Source: Candidatus Nanoarchaeia archaeon
GTDB taxonomy: Archaea > Nanobdellota > Nanobdellia > Pacearchaeales > GW2011-AR1
Length of the DNA stretch: 34,475 bases
NCBI GenBank assembly: GCA_028713045.1
Contig: JAQTOY010000005.1
Location: forward strand, 1-34,475
Direction of reading: 5' to 3'
Positions 7,427-16,024 of the stretch are shown piece after piece. Under the pieces are notes generated by a model. It had not been told where the DNA came from, did no database searches, and saw only the letters and a program-made list of their open reading frames with translations. Made by a program: the position numbers and the translations under genes. Every line of letters begins with the position of its first letter. Position 1 is the first letter of the stretch.

Positions 7427-9421
7427 TCATCTTCTGTAAGTTTTGGCCTCTCTAAATGCTGTTTCAATATCCGCCCTTTTTTCATCTATGTCCTTTAAAA
7501 CACTGCAACTTGGAACATCTATACCAATAAATGACTTATGAACTATTGTTGGTATCCAGTCATAATGAACCTCTCCTGCTTCATCTGTTATCATATACAA
7601 AGCCAATGCACTATTTATTAATTCTCTTTGATGAGGAGGCAAAAATTTATTGTATCCGGGTTTGATTGCAGTATCAACTAATCTAGGAAGATAAGTAGAA
7701 CTTCCTGTTTTTGACATTGAAGTACTCTGATCCAATCTTGATGAGAAATAATCTGCTAAAGTATCTTCAACAGTCTGATTCGGCCCCAAACATAATTTCA
7801 AATACATTAATCCATGCGCAACCACGCATCCAGGATCTTGAGCATCAGAAGGCCTATAACCAATTGTTGATGTTTTAATCATAAAACTTTCAGGAACAAA
7901 ACAAGGGCTGAGTCTTTTTTCATTAAACTCATTTCCATACTTTCCTATCAGATGTGTATTCAAATAGCAAGCCCTCAACCAAGAGGATGTAAGTCTCTTT
8001 GGCAACCTATGGACATCATGACCAAACCTAACCTCCTCTGCAACATCCCCCCTGCTTCCATGTCTAATTTCTTCAACAGTTGGAAGCAGTTTTTTTGCTC
8101 TTTCCATGTATGGAACTAAAACTGCATAAACGTATTCTTTATCCATTCCATCCAGATCTCCAAGATTATAATGAAGATAATCTGTCTGTCTTAACATCTC
8201 AACAACAGTCGGAGGACTAGGCCTTTTCGCTTCTAAATCATTTAAATATTTAACCACTCCTGCAGCCAAAAGCCCTGCAGCAACTGCCCCGGCAGTTGGA
8301 AGAACATATCTAGCTCCGGCAATCAATTTTTCTTTGAACTTTAACCAGAAACTTGATTTTATTCTATTAAATTCTCTATTAAAAGTTTCAATATTTTTTA
8401 CTGGCTTTTTATGTTCTGAAATTAAGCATCTTTCCAATAAACTTCCATATTTTTTTCTTAAAGTTCCATCCATTTTTGAAATTGCTGAGCGGACTCTTTG
8501 AGTATTTTCTTCTTCTGTTATTTCCTCTAAATCCTTTCCACCTGAACTAAGTTTTATTAAAAACTTTTTTCCACCAACCCCGATAACAGTTTCTTTATCA
8601 GTAGGTTCATAATCAGATTCAACAGCTACTCCTCTAAGTTTATAGTCAAATGGATCTTCTCCTGTCAATGCATACAAGATTGTAGCTGCAATTGAATGCA
8701 TCTCATCTTGCCTGGTGTAAGTTGTTTCTTCTCCCCTTAAAAGCCTATTTATCAAAGTATATCTTGTATATCTAGTCCCTCCTCTAGTAGGTTGTGCACT
8801 ACATCTAAAATGCCAATAATCCAAAACTGCATTCTGAAAATCAGTAAGAATTGGTTCACCAGAACTCATCAAAACATTAGATGGCTTAACATCTCTGTGA
8901 AGAACTCTAACATCAGGCCCATGCAGATATAAAAAAGGTTCAATTAAATTTTCAATAAACTTAACAGCTCTCTCTTCATCTCTCATAGGCCCATGATCAT
9001 TTACAAATTCCTCTAAGCTAACTGCCTTGTTTTTTTGTTGCTCAAAACTAACTATTCTTCCATCTTCTGTTTCAATTGTTCCAAGAACCGGTACGATTCT
9101 AGGATGGCCTTCAAGAGCATTATGTATTTCAACTTCTCTTAGGTTAACATCCCTTCTTGTTGTATTGATAAAACCTATTATAGAATCCTCTGGATTTACT
9201 GGTTTGGGGATTTTAACAGCAAGTTCCATTCTTCTCTCCCCTCTTTTGTAAACTCCATGATAAACAATTCTAGTCAATCCATCTCCAATTTTAACAGGCT
9301 CCTCAGGAAGTTTCACTCCAGATAATTCCAGTTCATCTAAATCTGTTTCAGATATCCCATACCTAGATGCTATTTCGCTTCTTGTGATTCTTTCTAGTTG
9401 TTCGAGTTGAGCGGTTGTCAT
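7427..9421 (-). CDS. Transmembrane Ser/Thr protein kinase
   Basis: The 664-aa protein has a cytoplasmic Hanks-type kinase domain, one membrane helix at about 368-392, and a C-terminal domain of about 270 aa presumably outside. Kinase residues: VAIK-equivalent Lys70 (LAVKIP), HRDVKPSN at 175-182 with catalytic Asp177, and a metal-binding DFQ (194-196) where DFG is usual. The glycine loop is weak (IGDGLTRIV, 45-53). The outside part has several Cys and no family I recognise. The start at 9421 follows GGAGG with the previous stop TAA 1 nt before it; a longer frame to 9463 is not supported. It is the last gene of the RHH operon. The DFQ variant may alter Mg binding but need not abolish activity. 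Confidence 0.85.
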   Translation of the reverse strand: MTTAQLEQLERITRSEIASRYGISETDLDELELSGVKLPEEPVKIGDGLTRIVYHGVYKRGERRMELAVKIPKPVNPEDSIIGFINTTRRDVNLREVEIHNALEGHPRIVPVLGTIETEDGRIVSFEQQKNKAVSLEEFVNDHGPMRDEERAVKFIENLIEPFLYLHGPDVRVLHRDVKPSNVLMSSGEPILTDFQNAVLDYWHFRCSAQPTRGGTRYTRYTLINRLLRGEETTYTRQDEMHSIAATILYALTGEDPFDYKLRGVAVESDYEPTDKETVIGVGGKKFLIKLSSGGKDLEEITEEENTQRVRSAISKMDGTLRKKYGSLLERCLISEHKKPVKNIETFNREFNRIKSSFWLKFKEKLIAGARYVLPTAGAVAAGLLAAGVVKYLNDLEAKRPSPPTVVEMLRQTDYLHYNLGDLDGMDKEYVYAVLVPYMERAKKLLPTVEEIRHGSRGDVAEEVRFGHDVHRLPKRLTSSWLRACYLNTHLIGKYGNEFNEKRLSPCFVPESFMIKTSTIGYRPSDAQDPGCVVAHGLMYLKLCLGPNQTVEDTLADYFSSRLDQSTSMSKTGSSTYLPRLVDTAIKPGYNKFLPPHQRELINSALALYMITDEAGEVHYDWIPTIVHKSFIGIDVPSCSVLKDIDEKRADIETAFREAKTYRR

Positions 9422-9422
9422 G

Positions 9423-9932
9423 TTAAGAAGAACCTCCGGATTTAATTTGAATATCAGAATCAAAACATTCTAAAGGAGTAAAATCTGCATGATTCTCTTC
9501 TACCCAGATTCTTTCAGCTTCTGGACTAACAATTCTAAACCCGCTATCTTTCGCAGATACTAATAATCTTTTTAACTGAGGATTAATTGCCAAATCGGAA
9601 AGAGAAGGTTTTGAATCTGTAACTAATTCATATAATAAATGTCCGTCTTGTTCAAATCTAAGATAATAACTCCAAATACCAATACCTGATGTAGCTCCAC
9701 ACCAATGATCTTGAGATTTTAATCCATTAACATAAAGTAATTTTCCAGATAATTTTTCATCTAGTTTGGGTTTATATCTTGAACCAAAAATAATTCCCTG
9801 AGCAGCAAGTTGAACAGGCATTTCATAATTAGTAAAACTATTCCAAAATCCCTGTTGATGAAAAAACCTATGTCTTGTATTTAAAAACCCATTTATTGAT
9901 TTATCTAGACTTGAATCTTTAGAAGTTACCAT
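9423..9932 (-). CDS. Unknown soluble protein in kinase operon
   Basis: The 169-aa product has no signal or membrane segment and belongs to no family I recognise. It has Trp/His/Tyr-rich stretches (QDHWCGATSGIGIWSYYLRF) and a C-terminal alpha/beta-looking part with SAKDSGFRIVSPEAERIW. A GAGGAGGA site, formed by the last codons of the RHH gene, precedes the ATG by 8 nt. It is coupled to the kinase gene by a stop-C-ATG junction (TAACATG). A role as kinase substrate or adaptor is inferred from position alone. Confidence 0.6.
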   Translation of the reverse strand: MVTSKDSSLDKSINGFLNTRHRFFHQQGFWNSFTNYEMPVQLAAQGIIFGSRYKPKLDEKLSGKLLYVNGLKSQDHWCGATSGIGIWSYYLRFEQDGHLLYELVTDSKPSLSDLAINPQLKRLLVSAKDSGFRIVSPEAERIWVEENHADFTPLECFDSDIQIKSGGSS

Positions 9933-9937
9933 TTTAA

Positions 9938-10075
9938 TTAATCCTCCTCCTCAAATAATTTAGTTAAAGCATATTCAAACGCATGAGAACGGTTCCTGAA
10001 CTTCTGGTTCAAGATATTTTCATCTATCTTTGCCAAAGTCTCTTCATCAACTGATATGCAGATTTTGTTTTTCAT
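9938..10075 (-). CDS. Small ribbon-helix-helix DNA-binding protein
   Basis: This 45-aa gene is MKNKICISVDEE…ALTKLFEEED. An N-terminal strand (KICISVDEE), a helix (TLAKIDENIL) and a second helix (NRSHAFEYALTKLF) match the MetJ/Arc/CopG fold, with NRSHAFEYAL at the usual N-cap of helix 2. Such proteins act as dimers whose paired strands enter the major groove. Its last codons (GAGGAGGAT) double as the Shine-Dalgarno site for the next gene. A perfect dyad lies just upstream of its own ATG at the expected transcription start, which suggests autoregulation of the operon containing the kinase. Confidence 0.8.
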   Translation of the reverse strand: MKNKICISVDEETLAKIDENILNQKFRNRSHAFEYALTKLFEEED

Positions 10076-10099
10076 TACGAATACTAAAGATTATACTTA

Positions 10100-10158
10100 G
10101 TAATACCAGGTATTACCTCCTTTTTAAATCTTTCTAATTGTAATCACTTTAAAGTAAC
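10100..10158 (-). promoter_or_regulatory. RHH-kinase operon promoter with operator and upstream dyad
   Basis: On the minus strand, box A TTTAAAAA is at 10121-10128 and the expected start of transcription is near 10100. A perfect inverted repeat, arms GTAATACC (10100-10107) and GGTATTAC (10109-10116) with a 1-nt spacer, covers that start and suits binding by the RHH dimer. Further upstream, 10143-10158 matches the palindrome GTTACTTTAAAGTAAC at 14 of 16 positions; the full palindrome occurs at the same spacing (13-14 nt) upstream of the box A at 22692-22700. Confidence 0.65.
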
Positions 10159-10193
10159 AGCATAGATAAAAGGAAGTATTACAAGAATAAAAA

Positions 10194-10898
10194 TCACTCA
10201 AAATAAATCTTTTTCAGCTTTTCAAGATTTATTTTTTCTTTAATGTCTTTAAATACAATCTTCCCTGCCTGCAGCACGCATACTTTATTGGCAATTTCAA
10301 GAGCCATTTGAGCGTTCTGTTCAACTAAAATAATAGTTGTTCCATTTTCATTAATTTCCTTTATAATTTTGAATATTTCATTCATCATATTTGGAGCAAG
10401 CCCTAAAGATGGCTCATCCAAAAGCAATATTTTTGGTTTTAAAATCAAAGCTCTTGCAATTGAAAGCATCTGCTGTTGCCCTCCTGATAAAAAGCTGGCT
10501 TTTTGATATTTTTTATCATGCAAAGTAGGAAACAAAGAATAAATCTCTTTCATCCTTTCTTCTAATAATTTTTTATCGTTAAGAATAAAACCTCCAATTT
10601 CCAAATTTTCTTCAACAGTCATATTTTGGAAAACCATTCTTCCCTGAGGAACATAGGATATCCCCAATTTTACAATCTCATAAGGATTCTTCTTATTTAT
10701 CTTTTTTTCTTCAAAAATGATTTCTCCATTTTCAGACTTAAGGAGTCCAAGGATGGTTTTGAGAGTTGTTGATTTTCCGCTTCCATTTGGCCCTATGATT
10801 GCAATCAAATCACCTTGAAAAACTTCAATGTCAATTCCATTCAATACTTTCAGCTTTCCATAGCTTGCCTCAAGATTTTTTGTTTGAAGGATTGTCAT
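10194..10898 (-). CDS. livF: Branched-chain amino-acid-type ABC transporter ATPase LivF
   Basis: This 234-aa ATP-hydrolysing subunit powers import of hydrophobic amino acids or related ligands. Walker A GPNGSGKST is at 36-44, the ABC signature appears as LSGGQQQML, and Walker B with its Glu as ILLLDEPSLGLAP. The LivF hallmarks YVPQGRMVFQNMTVEENL and ILVEQNAQMALEIA are present. It overlaps livG by 4 nt (ATGA) and is the last gene of the operon. Length is typical for LivF. Confidence 0.95.
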   Translation of the reverse strand: MTILQTKNLEASYGKLKVLNGIDIEVFQGDLIAIIGPNGSGKSTTLKTILGLLKSENGEIIFEEKKINKKNPYEIVKLGISYVPQGRMVFQNMTVEENLEIGGFILNDKKLLEERMKEIYSLFPTLHDKKYQKASFLSGGQQQMLSIARALILKPKILLLDEPSLGLAPNMMNEIFKIIKEINENGTTIILVEQNAQMALEIANKVCVLQAGKIVFKDIKEKINLEKLKKIYFE

Positions 10899-11650
10899 TT
10901 CTTCCTCCCCAAATATGCTTCTGCAACTTGTTTATTATTCTGTATTTCTTGAGGAGTTCCTATTGCAATTTCTTCTCCATGATCCATTACAATGATTTTA
11001 TCAGAAATATCCATCAAGAATTTCATATCATGTTCAATGAACAGTATTGTCTTGCCTTGTTTCTTTAAATCAAAGATTATTCTTTTAATCTTATCTCTCA
11101 TAACCGGATTGACTCCTGCCACAGGCTCATCCAATAATATTAAATCAGCTTCTGTTGACATTGCTCTTGCAATTTCTAGTAATTTTTGCTGGCCATAACT
11201 AAGGTTCTTTGCAAACTCATTTCTTTTTTCCTCGAGTCCAACTAATTTTAAAAATTCCAGGCATCTGTCAATATTTGAAAGCTCCTCTTTTTTGATAAAA
11301 TTTGGTTTTGTAAAATTTTTAATCAATCTTTCTCCTTGTTTTTGCTTTGCAAGCAAAAGATTTTCCATTACAGAAAGCTCTGGAAATAATCTTATTAGTT
11401 GAAATGTTCTTGCAATTCCTAAAGAGGATATTTCATGCGGCTCCAATCCATTTAATAATTCTCCCTTAAATAAAATTTCTCCATTGTCAGGTTTAACCAA
11501 ACCAGTTATTAGATTGAATACAGTGGTTTTTCCAGCTCCATTTGGCCCTATTAAAGCTGCAATTTCATTTTCCTTGACCGCAAAATCACAACCAGTTACC
11601 GCTTTGATTCCATCAAAGCTTTTTTCCAATTTTTTAATTTCTAGAAGCAT
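10895..11650 (-). CDS. livG: Branched-chain amino-acid-type ABC transporter ATPase LivG
   Basis: The 251-aa partner ATPase of LivF. Walker A GPNGAGKTT is at 35-43, then GIARTFQLIRLFPELSVMENL, the signature LSYGQQKLLEIARAM and Walker B LILLDEPVAGVNP, followed by a His-switch segment LFIEHDMKFLMDI. These are LivG-specific rather than LivF-specific forms. Its start lies 17 nt inside the 3' end of livM and has a GGGGAGG site. With LivF it should form the ATPase heterodimer under the LivH-LivM channel. Confidence 0.95.
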   Translation of the reverse strand: MLLEIKKLEKSFDGIKAVTGCDFAVKENEIAALIGPNGAGKTTVFNLITGLVKPDNGEILFKGELLNGLEPHEISSLGIARTFQLIRLFPELSVMENLLLAKQKQGERLIKNFTKPNFIKKEELSNIDRCLEFLKLVGLEEKRNEFAKNLSYGQQKLLEIARAMSTEADLILLDEPVAGVNPVMRDKIKRIIFDLKKQGKTILFIEHDMKFLMDISDKIIVMDHGEEIAIGTPQEIQNNKQVAEAYLGRKK

Positions 11651-12515
11651 TTTTTCCTCCCCAAAGCCCTTTTGGCTTGAAAATCAATAATATAATTAAC
11701 AATCCTGAATAAATCATCTGCCTTAAAGCTCCAAGAACCGATGAAGGCAAAGGTAAAAATCTAATTGGTTCTTGAATCAAGATTAAAAATGCAGCGCCAA
11801 ATATTGCCCCTCCAATAGAGCCTAACCCTCCAATAATCACCATTGAGATTATCAAAATAGATTCCAGAATTGTAAAAGATGAAGGGTCAATAAAACTTAT
11901 ATAATGAGCGTATAAACTTCCTGCGATTCCTGCAAGAAATGCAGAAACAGCAAATGCAATTATCTTGTATTTTATTGGATTTTTTCCAAGTGATGAAGCA
12001 GCAAGTTCATCATCCTTAACTGCTTTCAAGACTCTTCCAAAAGGAGACTTGACAATTTTCTTAACAATCCAATAGGTTATCAAAACAAAAACATAGACCA
12101 ATATTAGATACGAAAAACCTGTAAACTTGAATCCAAATAAGATTGGTTTTGGAATTCCTGGAAGCCCCAAAGGCCCATTTGTCAATGAAATCCAATTTTG
12201 AAGAATAGAAAAGATTATTATTGCAAATCCAAGAGTACCTATAGCAAGATAATCTCCTTTAAGCTTAGTGGTTGGAATTGCAAGAAGAATTCCAAATATG
12301 CTTGCAACTAATCCTCCGATTATAAGACCAAACCAAAATGGAACTCCCAAATTAAGAGCAAGAAGCGCAGAAGTGTAAGCTCCTATTCCATAAAATGCAA
12401 CATGTCCGATATTCAAAAGCCCTGTAAATCCCATTGCCAATTGCAATGCTAAAGCAAGTATAATATAGATTCCTACTAAAATTAATATGTGAATAAGGTA
12501 TGCTTCAAGTGCCAT
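11634..12515 (-). CDS. livM: Branched-chain amino-acid-type ABC permease LivM
   Basis: The 293-aa inner-membrane subunit has many hydrophobic helices and the LivM motif GLLNIGHVAFYGIGAY near residues 31-46. The cytoplasmic coupling segment VKSPFGRVLKAVKDDELAASSLGKN contacts the ATPases. It starts with a one-base stop/start overlap (TAATG) with the unknown gene upstream, which is unusual in separating livH from livM. Loss of the extra N-terminal domain found in some bacterial LivM proteins leaves the short form common in archaea. Confidence 0.93.
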   Translation of the reverse strand: MALEAYLIHILILVGIYIILALALQLAMGFTGLLNIGHVAFYGIGAYTSALLALNLGVPFWFGLIIGGLVASIFGILLAIPTTKLKGDYLAIGTLGFAIIIFSILQNWISLTNGPLGLPGIPKPILFGFKFTGFSYLILVYVFVLITYWIVKKIVKSPFGRVLKAVKDDELAASSLGKNPIKYKIIAFAVSAFLAGIAGSLYAHYISFIDPSSFTILESILIISMVIIGGLGSIGGAIFGAAFLILIQEPIRFLPLPSSVLGALRQMIYSGLLIILLIFKPKGLWGGKNASRN

Positions 12516-13114
12516 TATGATTGTTGCCTCCGAATTCTTTCACTAAATGGTTTAGCAAAACTTTCTTTTAACTGGTTTAGTTTGTCTAATTCAGATTCTA
12601 GACCTAATCTTAATGTATGGTCATGTAATGCTCTTTCAAGTCCAACAGCAGAAGATAAAAAAGTCCTGATTTCTTGTTTAGATCTATCTTCTAATCTAAC
12701 AATTGGAACAACAAAAGCATAACCCTTAGTTATAAGTAAAAAATCCCTGTCATCAGAATCACATCCATGAACTCTAACAGGAATCGCTTGATCAAATCCT
12801 GGTATTAATAATGAGAATAAATATCTTGAAGCATGTAAATTTGATTGTTGGAAAAAAGAAGTATCACTAATCAACACTGCAGGCTTAAATAATGCTACAC
12901 CTTCAAATTCGCGAAATGCAATAGCTCGAGGTCCGTCGTAATTATTATTATAACCTTCAAAATACTCTGGAGATTCTAAATTTAAAGGAGATTTAATTTT
13001 AACAAGACCATCACTTTTAGGATTTAAATTTCTTAATCCATAATAATCCCAAACTTCAGTTACTAATTTTTGATAATCTTGCAGTCCTTTTCCAGTAAAT
13101 AATGAGGATGTCAT
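12515..13114 (-). CDS. Unknown protein inserted between livH and livM
   Basis: The 199-aa soluble protein has no signal or membrane segment. Its N-terminus (GLQDYQKLVTEVWDYYGLRN) aligns with the product at 15413-16024 (GLRQYQEVVREVWDRHNIGN), and further matches occur (ALFKPAVLIS against VFRPAILFEE, FLSSAVGLE against FLETTLGLD), so the two are paralogues. I do not recognise the family. The ATG at 13114 follows GGAGGTGAG, which is part of the last codons of livH. Placement inside a transporter operon suggests a cytoplasmic role linked to uptake or to use of the imported compound. Confidence 0.7.
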   Translation of the reverse strand: MTSSLFTGKGLQDYQKLVTEVWDYYGLRNLNPKSDGLVKIKSPLNLESPEYFEGYNNNYDGPRAIAFREFEGVALFKPAVLISDTSFFQQSNLHASRYLFSLLIPGFDQAIPVRVHGCDSDDRDFLLITKGYAFVVPIVRLEDRSKQEIRTFLSSAVGLERALHDHTLRLGLESELDKLNQLKESFAKPFSERIRRQQS

Positions 13115-13115
13115 C

Positions 13116-13997
13116 TTATCCACTCACCTCCTCTCGAGTCTTTACTCCAAAAAGGCCTTTAGGCCTTATCAACAAAAAGATAATAAGAATTACAAACGCA
13201 ATAGCGTCTTTAAATCCAGAAGGCAAAAACCAAATTCCGATATTCTCCACAATTCCAATTAAAAATCCTCCAATAAGAGCAGCAGGAACGCTTCCAATTC
13301 CTCCAACAACACTCGCAGTGATTCCTTTCAGTATTACTGAGAATCCCATTGCATGGTCCAGGTTCTGTTCTAAAGAAATCAGAATTCCAGCTATTCCGGC
13401 AAGCAAAGAAGAAATAATAAAAGTTATATTGGTAAATTTTTCTGTATTTATTCCAAGAGTTGAAGCTATTCTAGGATTATCTGAAATAGCCCTCAAAGCT
13501 TTTCCAATCTTTGTTTTTGTCATGAATAATTGTAGAGCAACAAATAATATCAAAGAAACAATAATAAGAATAATCTGGAGTTTTGTTATAACAATTCCTA
13601 ATATCTCGTATCCTTTTTCAATTGGAAAACCAAAACTTTTTACTTCAGCTCCAAAAATTAATAATATCATTCCTGTTAAAAAAAGAAAAACTCCAAACGA
13701 AGCCAATAACAAGGAAAAATTATCTGCTTTTCTTTTTCTAAGGGGCGTGTAAACAATCAGATTAATCAAAACCCCGCATATAGCAACAACAATCAATCCC
13801 AATAAAAGAGATATAAAAAAATTCATTCCAAAAAGAATATTGAAAGCATAAGTCGCAAATGCTCCAATAACAAATAATGCTCCAGGAGACAAATCCATAA
13901 ATTTTAATATATTAAAGATGAGCGAAAAGCTCGCAGCTACCAAAGCATAAATCGCTCCTGCGATTATTCCATTGACGATTAGTTGTGGAAGAAGCAT
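13116..13997 (-). CDS. livH: Branched-chain amino-acid-type ABC permease LivH
   Basis: The 293-aa permease has about eight hydrophobic helices and the LivH phrases FNILKFMDLSPGALFVIGAF near residues 28-47 and ALRAISDNPRIASTLGINTEKF, the EAA-like coupling loop. It pairs with LivM to form the membrane channel. The ATG follows directly on the TAA of the preceding unknown gene, with GAGGTGAC before it. Length and spacing of helices are as expected for the family. Confidence 0.94.
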   Translation of the reverse strand: MLLPQLIVNGIIAGAIYALVAASFSLIFNILKFMDLSPGALFVIGAFATYAFNILFGMNFFISLLLGLIVVAICGVLINLIVYTPLRKRKADNFSLLLASFGVFLFLTGMILLIFGAEVKSFGFPIEKGYEILGIVITKLQIILIIVSLILFVALQLFMTKTKIGKALRAISDNPRIASTLGINTEKFTNITFIISSLLAGIAGILISLEQNLDHAMGFSVILKGITASVVGGIGSVPAALIGGFLIGIVENIGIWFLPSGFKDAIAFVILIIFLLIRPKGLFGVKTREEVSG

Positions 13998-14327
13998 TTA
14001 GTCACCTCGTTTTTTATCAACTTCAGGAAATTCTTTGGATAGCCTCTCGGCTAAGTTTTTTAATTCATGAGAATCAAAACCGGTTTTTACAATAGTAAGT
14101 AAACATCCAGTACATCTTGAAGTTCTTACTTCCTGTCCTTCGTAATTTCTATAAGCAAGTTCTTTCTCAGAACTTCTTCCTCTTTGTTCTAAAGCATAAA
14201 CAAGATCGCCCAAAGAATCAGTAGATGTTATTCCTAATTCTTCAACCCCATATAAAATCCTAATAAAATTACCATATTTGTAATATCTTTCAACATACAA
14301 TGTTAATATAGGACTATCTTCTGTCAT
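13998..14327 (-). CDS. Unknown 109-aa protein in liv operon
   Basis: This soluble protein of mixed charge has a CTGC motif (residues 74-77, in TSRCTGCLL), which could bind metal, form a disulfide or act in thiol chemistry, but a second Cys pair is absent. The N-terminal part is strand-rich (ILTLYVERYYKYGNFIRIL). It overlaps the upstream gene by ATGA (14324-14327) and abuts livH without a gap, so expression is coupled to the permease. No family recognised. Confidence 0.6.
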   Translation of the reverse strand: MTEDSPILTLYVERYYKYGNFIRILYGVEELGITSTDSLGDLVYALEQRGRSSEKELAYRNYEGQEVRTSRCTGCLLTIVKTGFDSHELKNLAERLSKEFPEVDKKRGD

Positions 14328-14791
14328 CTTTTCCTCCTCCCAACTTTCGGTTTTCTTGTTAATGCTCTATAAAACCCTGCAACAACCGAATCAAACCTTG
14401 CTTGAAAATAATCTTTTTGTTTCTCAGTAAAATCTCTTCTTGATAATTCAACACAATGAGATTCACCAAAAAATTTATCTCCAGTAACTATAAAAGTAAG
14501 ACTTGGATCATCAATATTTCCTTTCAAACCACTATCAACAATTAAAAAACCAAATTGGTCATTAGAACTAGGATCTAAACGTAATTCAAGATAGGACTCC
14601 TCACCTGCTTGTTCAACACCTTTGCCATCATGATCATAAAAACTTGCATATAATTTTCTTCGATAACTTAAATCTCTTTGAATAGTATAAATTTTAGATT
14701 TTGGGTCTGAAGATAGTGAAAGGCTTGGATTTAGATCATTTTCAACTAGATACATTGCAATTCTTTTTGTTAATGAATGATCAGTTGTCAT
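14324..14791 (-). CDS. Unknown protein, paralogue of the 14781-15416 product
   Basis: The 155-aa product shares a core with its upstream neighbour: LELRLDPSSNDQFGFLIVDSGLKGN here against LELSLHPVREDQFGYSTTEHGLSGN there, written in part only, followed in both by a helical C-terminus (DFTEKQKDYFQARFD against SFTRKEELLIDHLQRRYD). The tail is very basic (RKPKVGRRKR). No signal, no membrane helix. The ATG is preceded by GGAGGAG and lies 11 nt inside the upstream gene. The tandem copies show that this unknown family expanded inside the transporter operon. Confidence 0.65.
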   Translation of the reverse strand: MTTDHSLTKRIAMYLVENDLNPSLSLSSDPKSKIYTIQRDLSYRRKLYASFYDHDGKGVEQAGEESYLELRLDPSSNDQFGFLIVDSGLKGNIDDPSLTFIVTGDKFFGESHCVELSRRDFTEKQKDYFQARFDSVVAGFYRALTRKPKVGRRKR

Positions 14792-15416
14792 TTTCTCCTC
14801 CCCCTCTTTTTAATTCTTCTAAAACCCAAATCCTGAATTTATCATATCGTCTTTGAAGGTGGTCTATCAATAATTCTTCTTTTCTAGTAAAAGAAGTATG
14901 ATCTCTTCTTCCTCCAAAACCTTCTAAATCATAAGCCCCCATTTCAGAAGGAACCCCAAATAAAAATTGAAAACAATCAAAATTTCCGCTTAATCCATGT
15001 TCAGTTGTAGAATATCCAAATTGATCTTCTCTAACTGGATGTAAACTAAGTTCTAAACGAGAATTAGGCATAGGATCTTCCACAGGCCTATTATTAATAT
15101 TACAATAATATACCGAAAGTCTTCTTCCATCATCAAGAACTCTATCAATTCTATGATGTCCAGGTAATCTATATCCTTGTTCAAGTAATTCTACTTCAAC
15201 TCTTTTTACATGATCCGAATCTGATCCTTCTTGAAAATACCCCTCTCTTCCATGTTCAATTAAATATCTCGCAATAGCTTGTGATGTTGGATCTAAAACT
15301 CTATCTTTATCTTCCAATTGGCCTGTTGCAGAATCAAAAGGATTTAAAGCTCCTTGATCACTTTCTGATTTTCTTTCATACACTAAAAGTGATAAAAAAT
15401 GGAATAGATATTTCAT
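14781..15416 (-). CDS. Unknown protein, longer paralogue of 14324-14791
   Basis: The 211-aa product has an N-terminal extension of about 50 residues (MKYLFHFLSLLVYERKSESD…) relative to its paralogue, then the shared beta-rich core with the DQFGY motif and a helical C-terminus. The first 14 residues are hydrophobic but too short and lack a clear cleavage site, so I do not call a signal peptide. The ATG overlaps the previous stop (ATGA) and has AGGAGG before it. Function unknown; presence in the liv operon suggests a link to the imported ligand. Confidence 0.65.
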   Translation of the reverse strand: MKYLFHFLSLLVYERKSESDQGALNPFDSATGQLEDKDRVLDPTSQAIARYLIEHGREGYFQEGSDSDHVKRVEVELLEQGYRLPGHHRIDRVLDDGRRLSVYYCNINNRPVEDPMPNSRLELSLHPVREDQFGYSTTEHGLSGNFDCFQFLFGVPSEMGAYDLEGFGGRRDHTSFTRKEELLIDHLQRRYDKFRIWVLEELKRGGGENDN

Positions 15417-16024
15417 CTTTTCCTCCTCATTCCCAATGATCCAGAAAGGTATTGCAACCTAAGATCAGAACCAATAAAACTCGCTAGACCTGATAATACT
15501 TTAACGGCTTCATCAAAAATAGGTTCTTTACAGAATTGATCTAGACCCAAAGTGGTCTCAAGAAAATTCTCTAGAAATGGTTTATCAATACCTGCTTCGC
15601 TCACCAAACCCATAGGATGACAAACATATAAAAATGGAACTGGCAAAGACCCTCTTTTTTTTAACAAAACTGGTTTTGATGCAATATCAGCATAAACTAA
15701 AACCTCACTTCTTAACAGATTTGCTACCTTTTCAGCAGGAACTAAATTACCATCTTCTTCAAATAAAATTGCAGGTCTAAATACCTTCTCTGAAATAATT
15801 TCTGCTACCGGTTTGGGATAAGCTTTTCTCCTTCCAAAAACCTGGTGATAATAGGTATCCTCAAAACCTTCGGTTAAAAATAATTTTTCATCTCTGCCAT
15901 TTCCAATATTATGTCTGTCCCAAACCTCTCTTACAACTTCTTGATATTGTCGAAGCCCTCTGGGAACTTGCATTGGTGCTAGAGGTTTAGTTTGTGTTTG
16001 TTCAGTCATATTCGCGATAGTCAT
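15413..16024 (-). CDS. Unknown protein, paralogue of 12515-13114
   Basis: The 203-aa soluble protein has a flexible Gln/Pro/Thr-rich N-terminus, then the GLRQYQEVVREVWD helix shared with the product at 12515-13114, the VFRPAILFEEDG strand region and a C-terminal helical part ending in basic residues (GMRRKR). It follows the binding-protein genes. Its ATG (16024) overlaps the stop of a 19-codon frame at 16021-16080. No known family recognised. Confidence 0.65.
   Translation of the reverse strand: MTIANMTEQTQTKPLAPMQVPRGLRQYQEVVREVWDRHNIGNGRDEKLFLTEGFEDTYYHQVFGRRKAYPKPVAEIISEKVFRPAILFEEDGNLVPAEKVANLLRSEVLVYADIASKPVLLKKRGSLPVPFLYVCHPMGLVSEAGIDKPFLENFLETTLGLDQFCKEPIFDEAVKVLSGLASFIGSDLRLQYLSGSLGMRRKR

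Noticed and set aside
9938-10075. RHH and kinase operon as a toxin-antitoxin pair
   Set aside because: The RHH size fits an antitoxin, but the next gene is not a recognisable toxin and the operon continues into a membrane kinase.
13102-13752. Plus-strand open frame of 216 codons
   Set aside because: It is the antisense shadow of livH; its Ile/Pro/Ser-rich composition comes from the opposite strand of hydrophobic codons.
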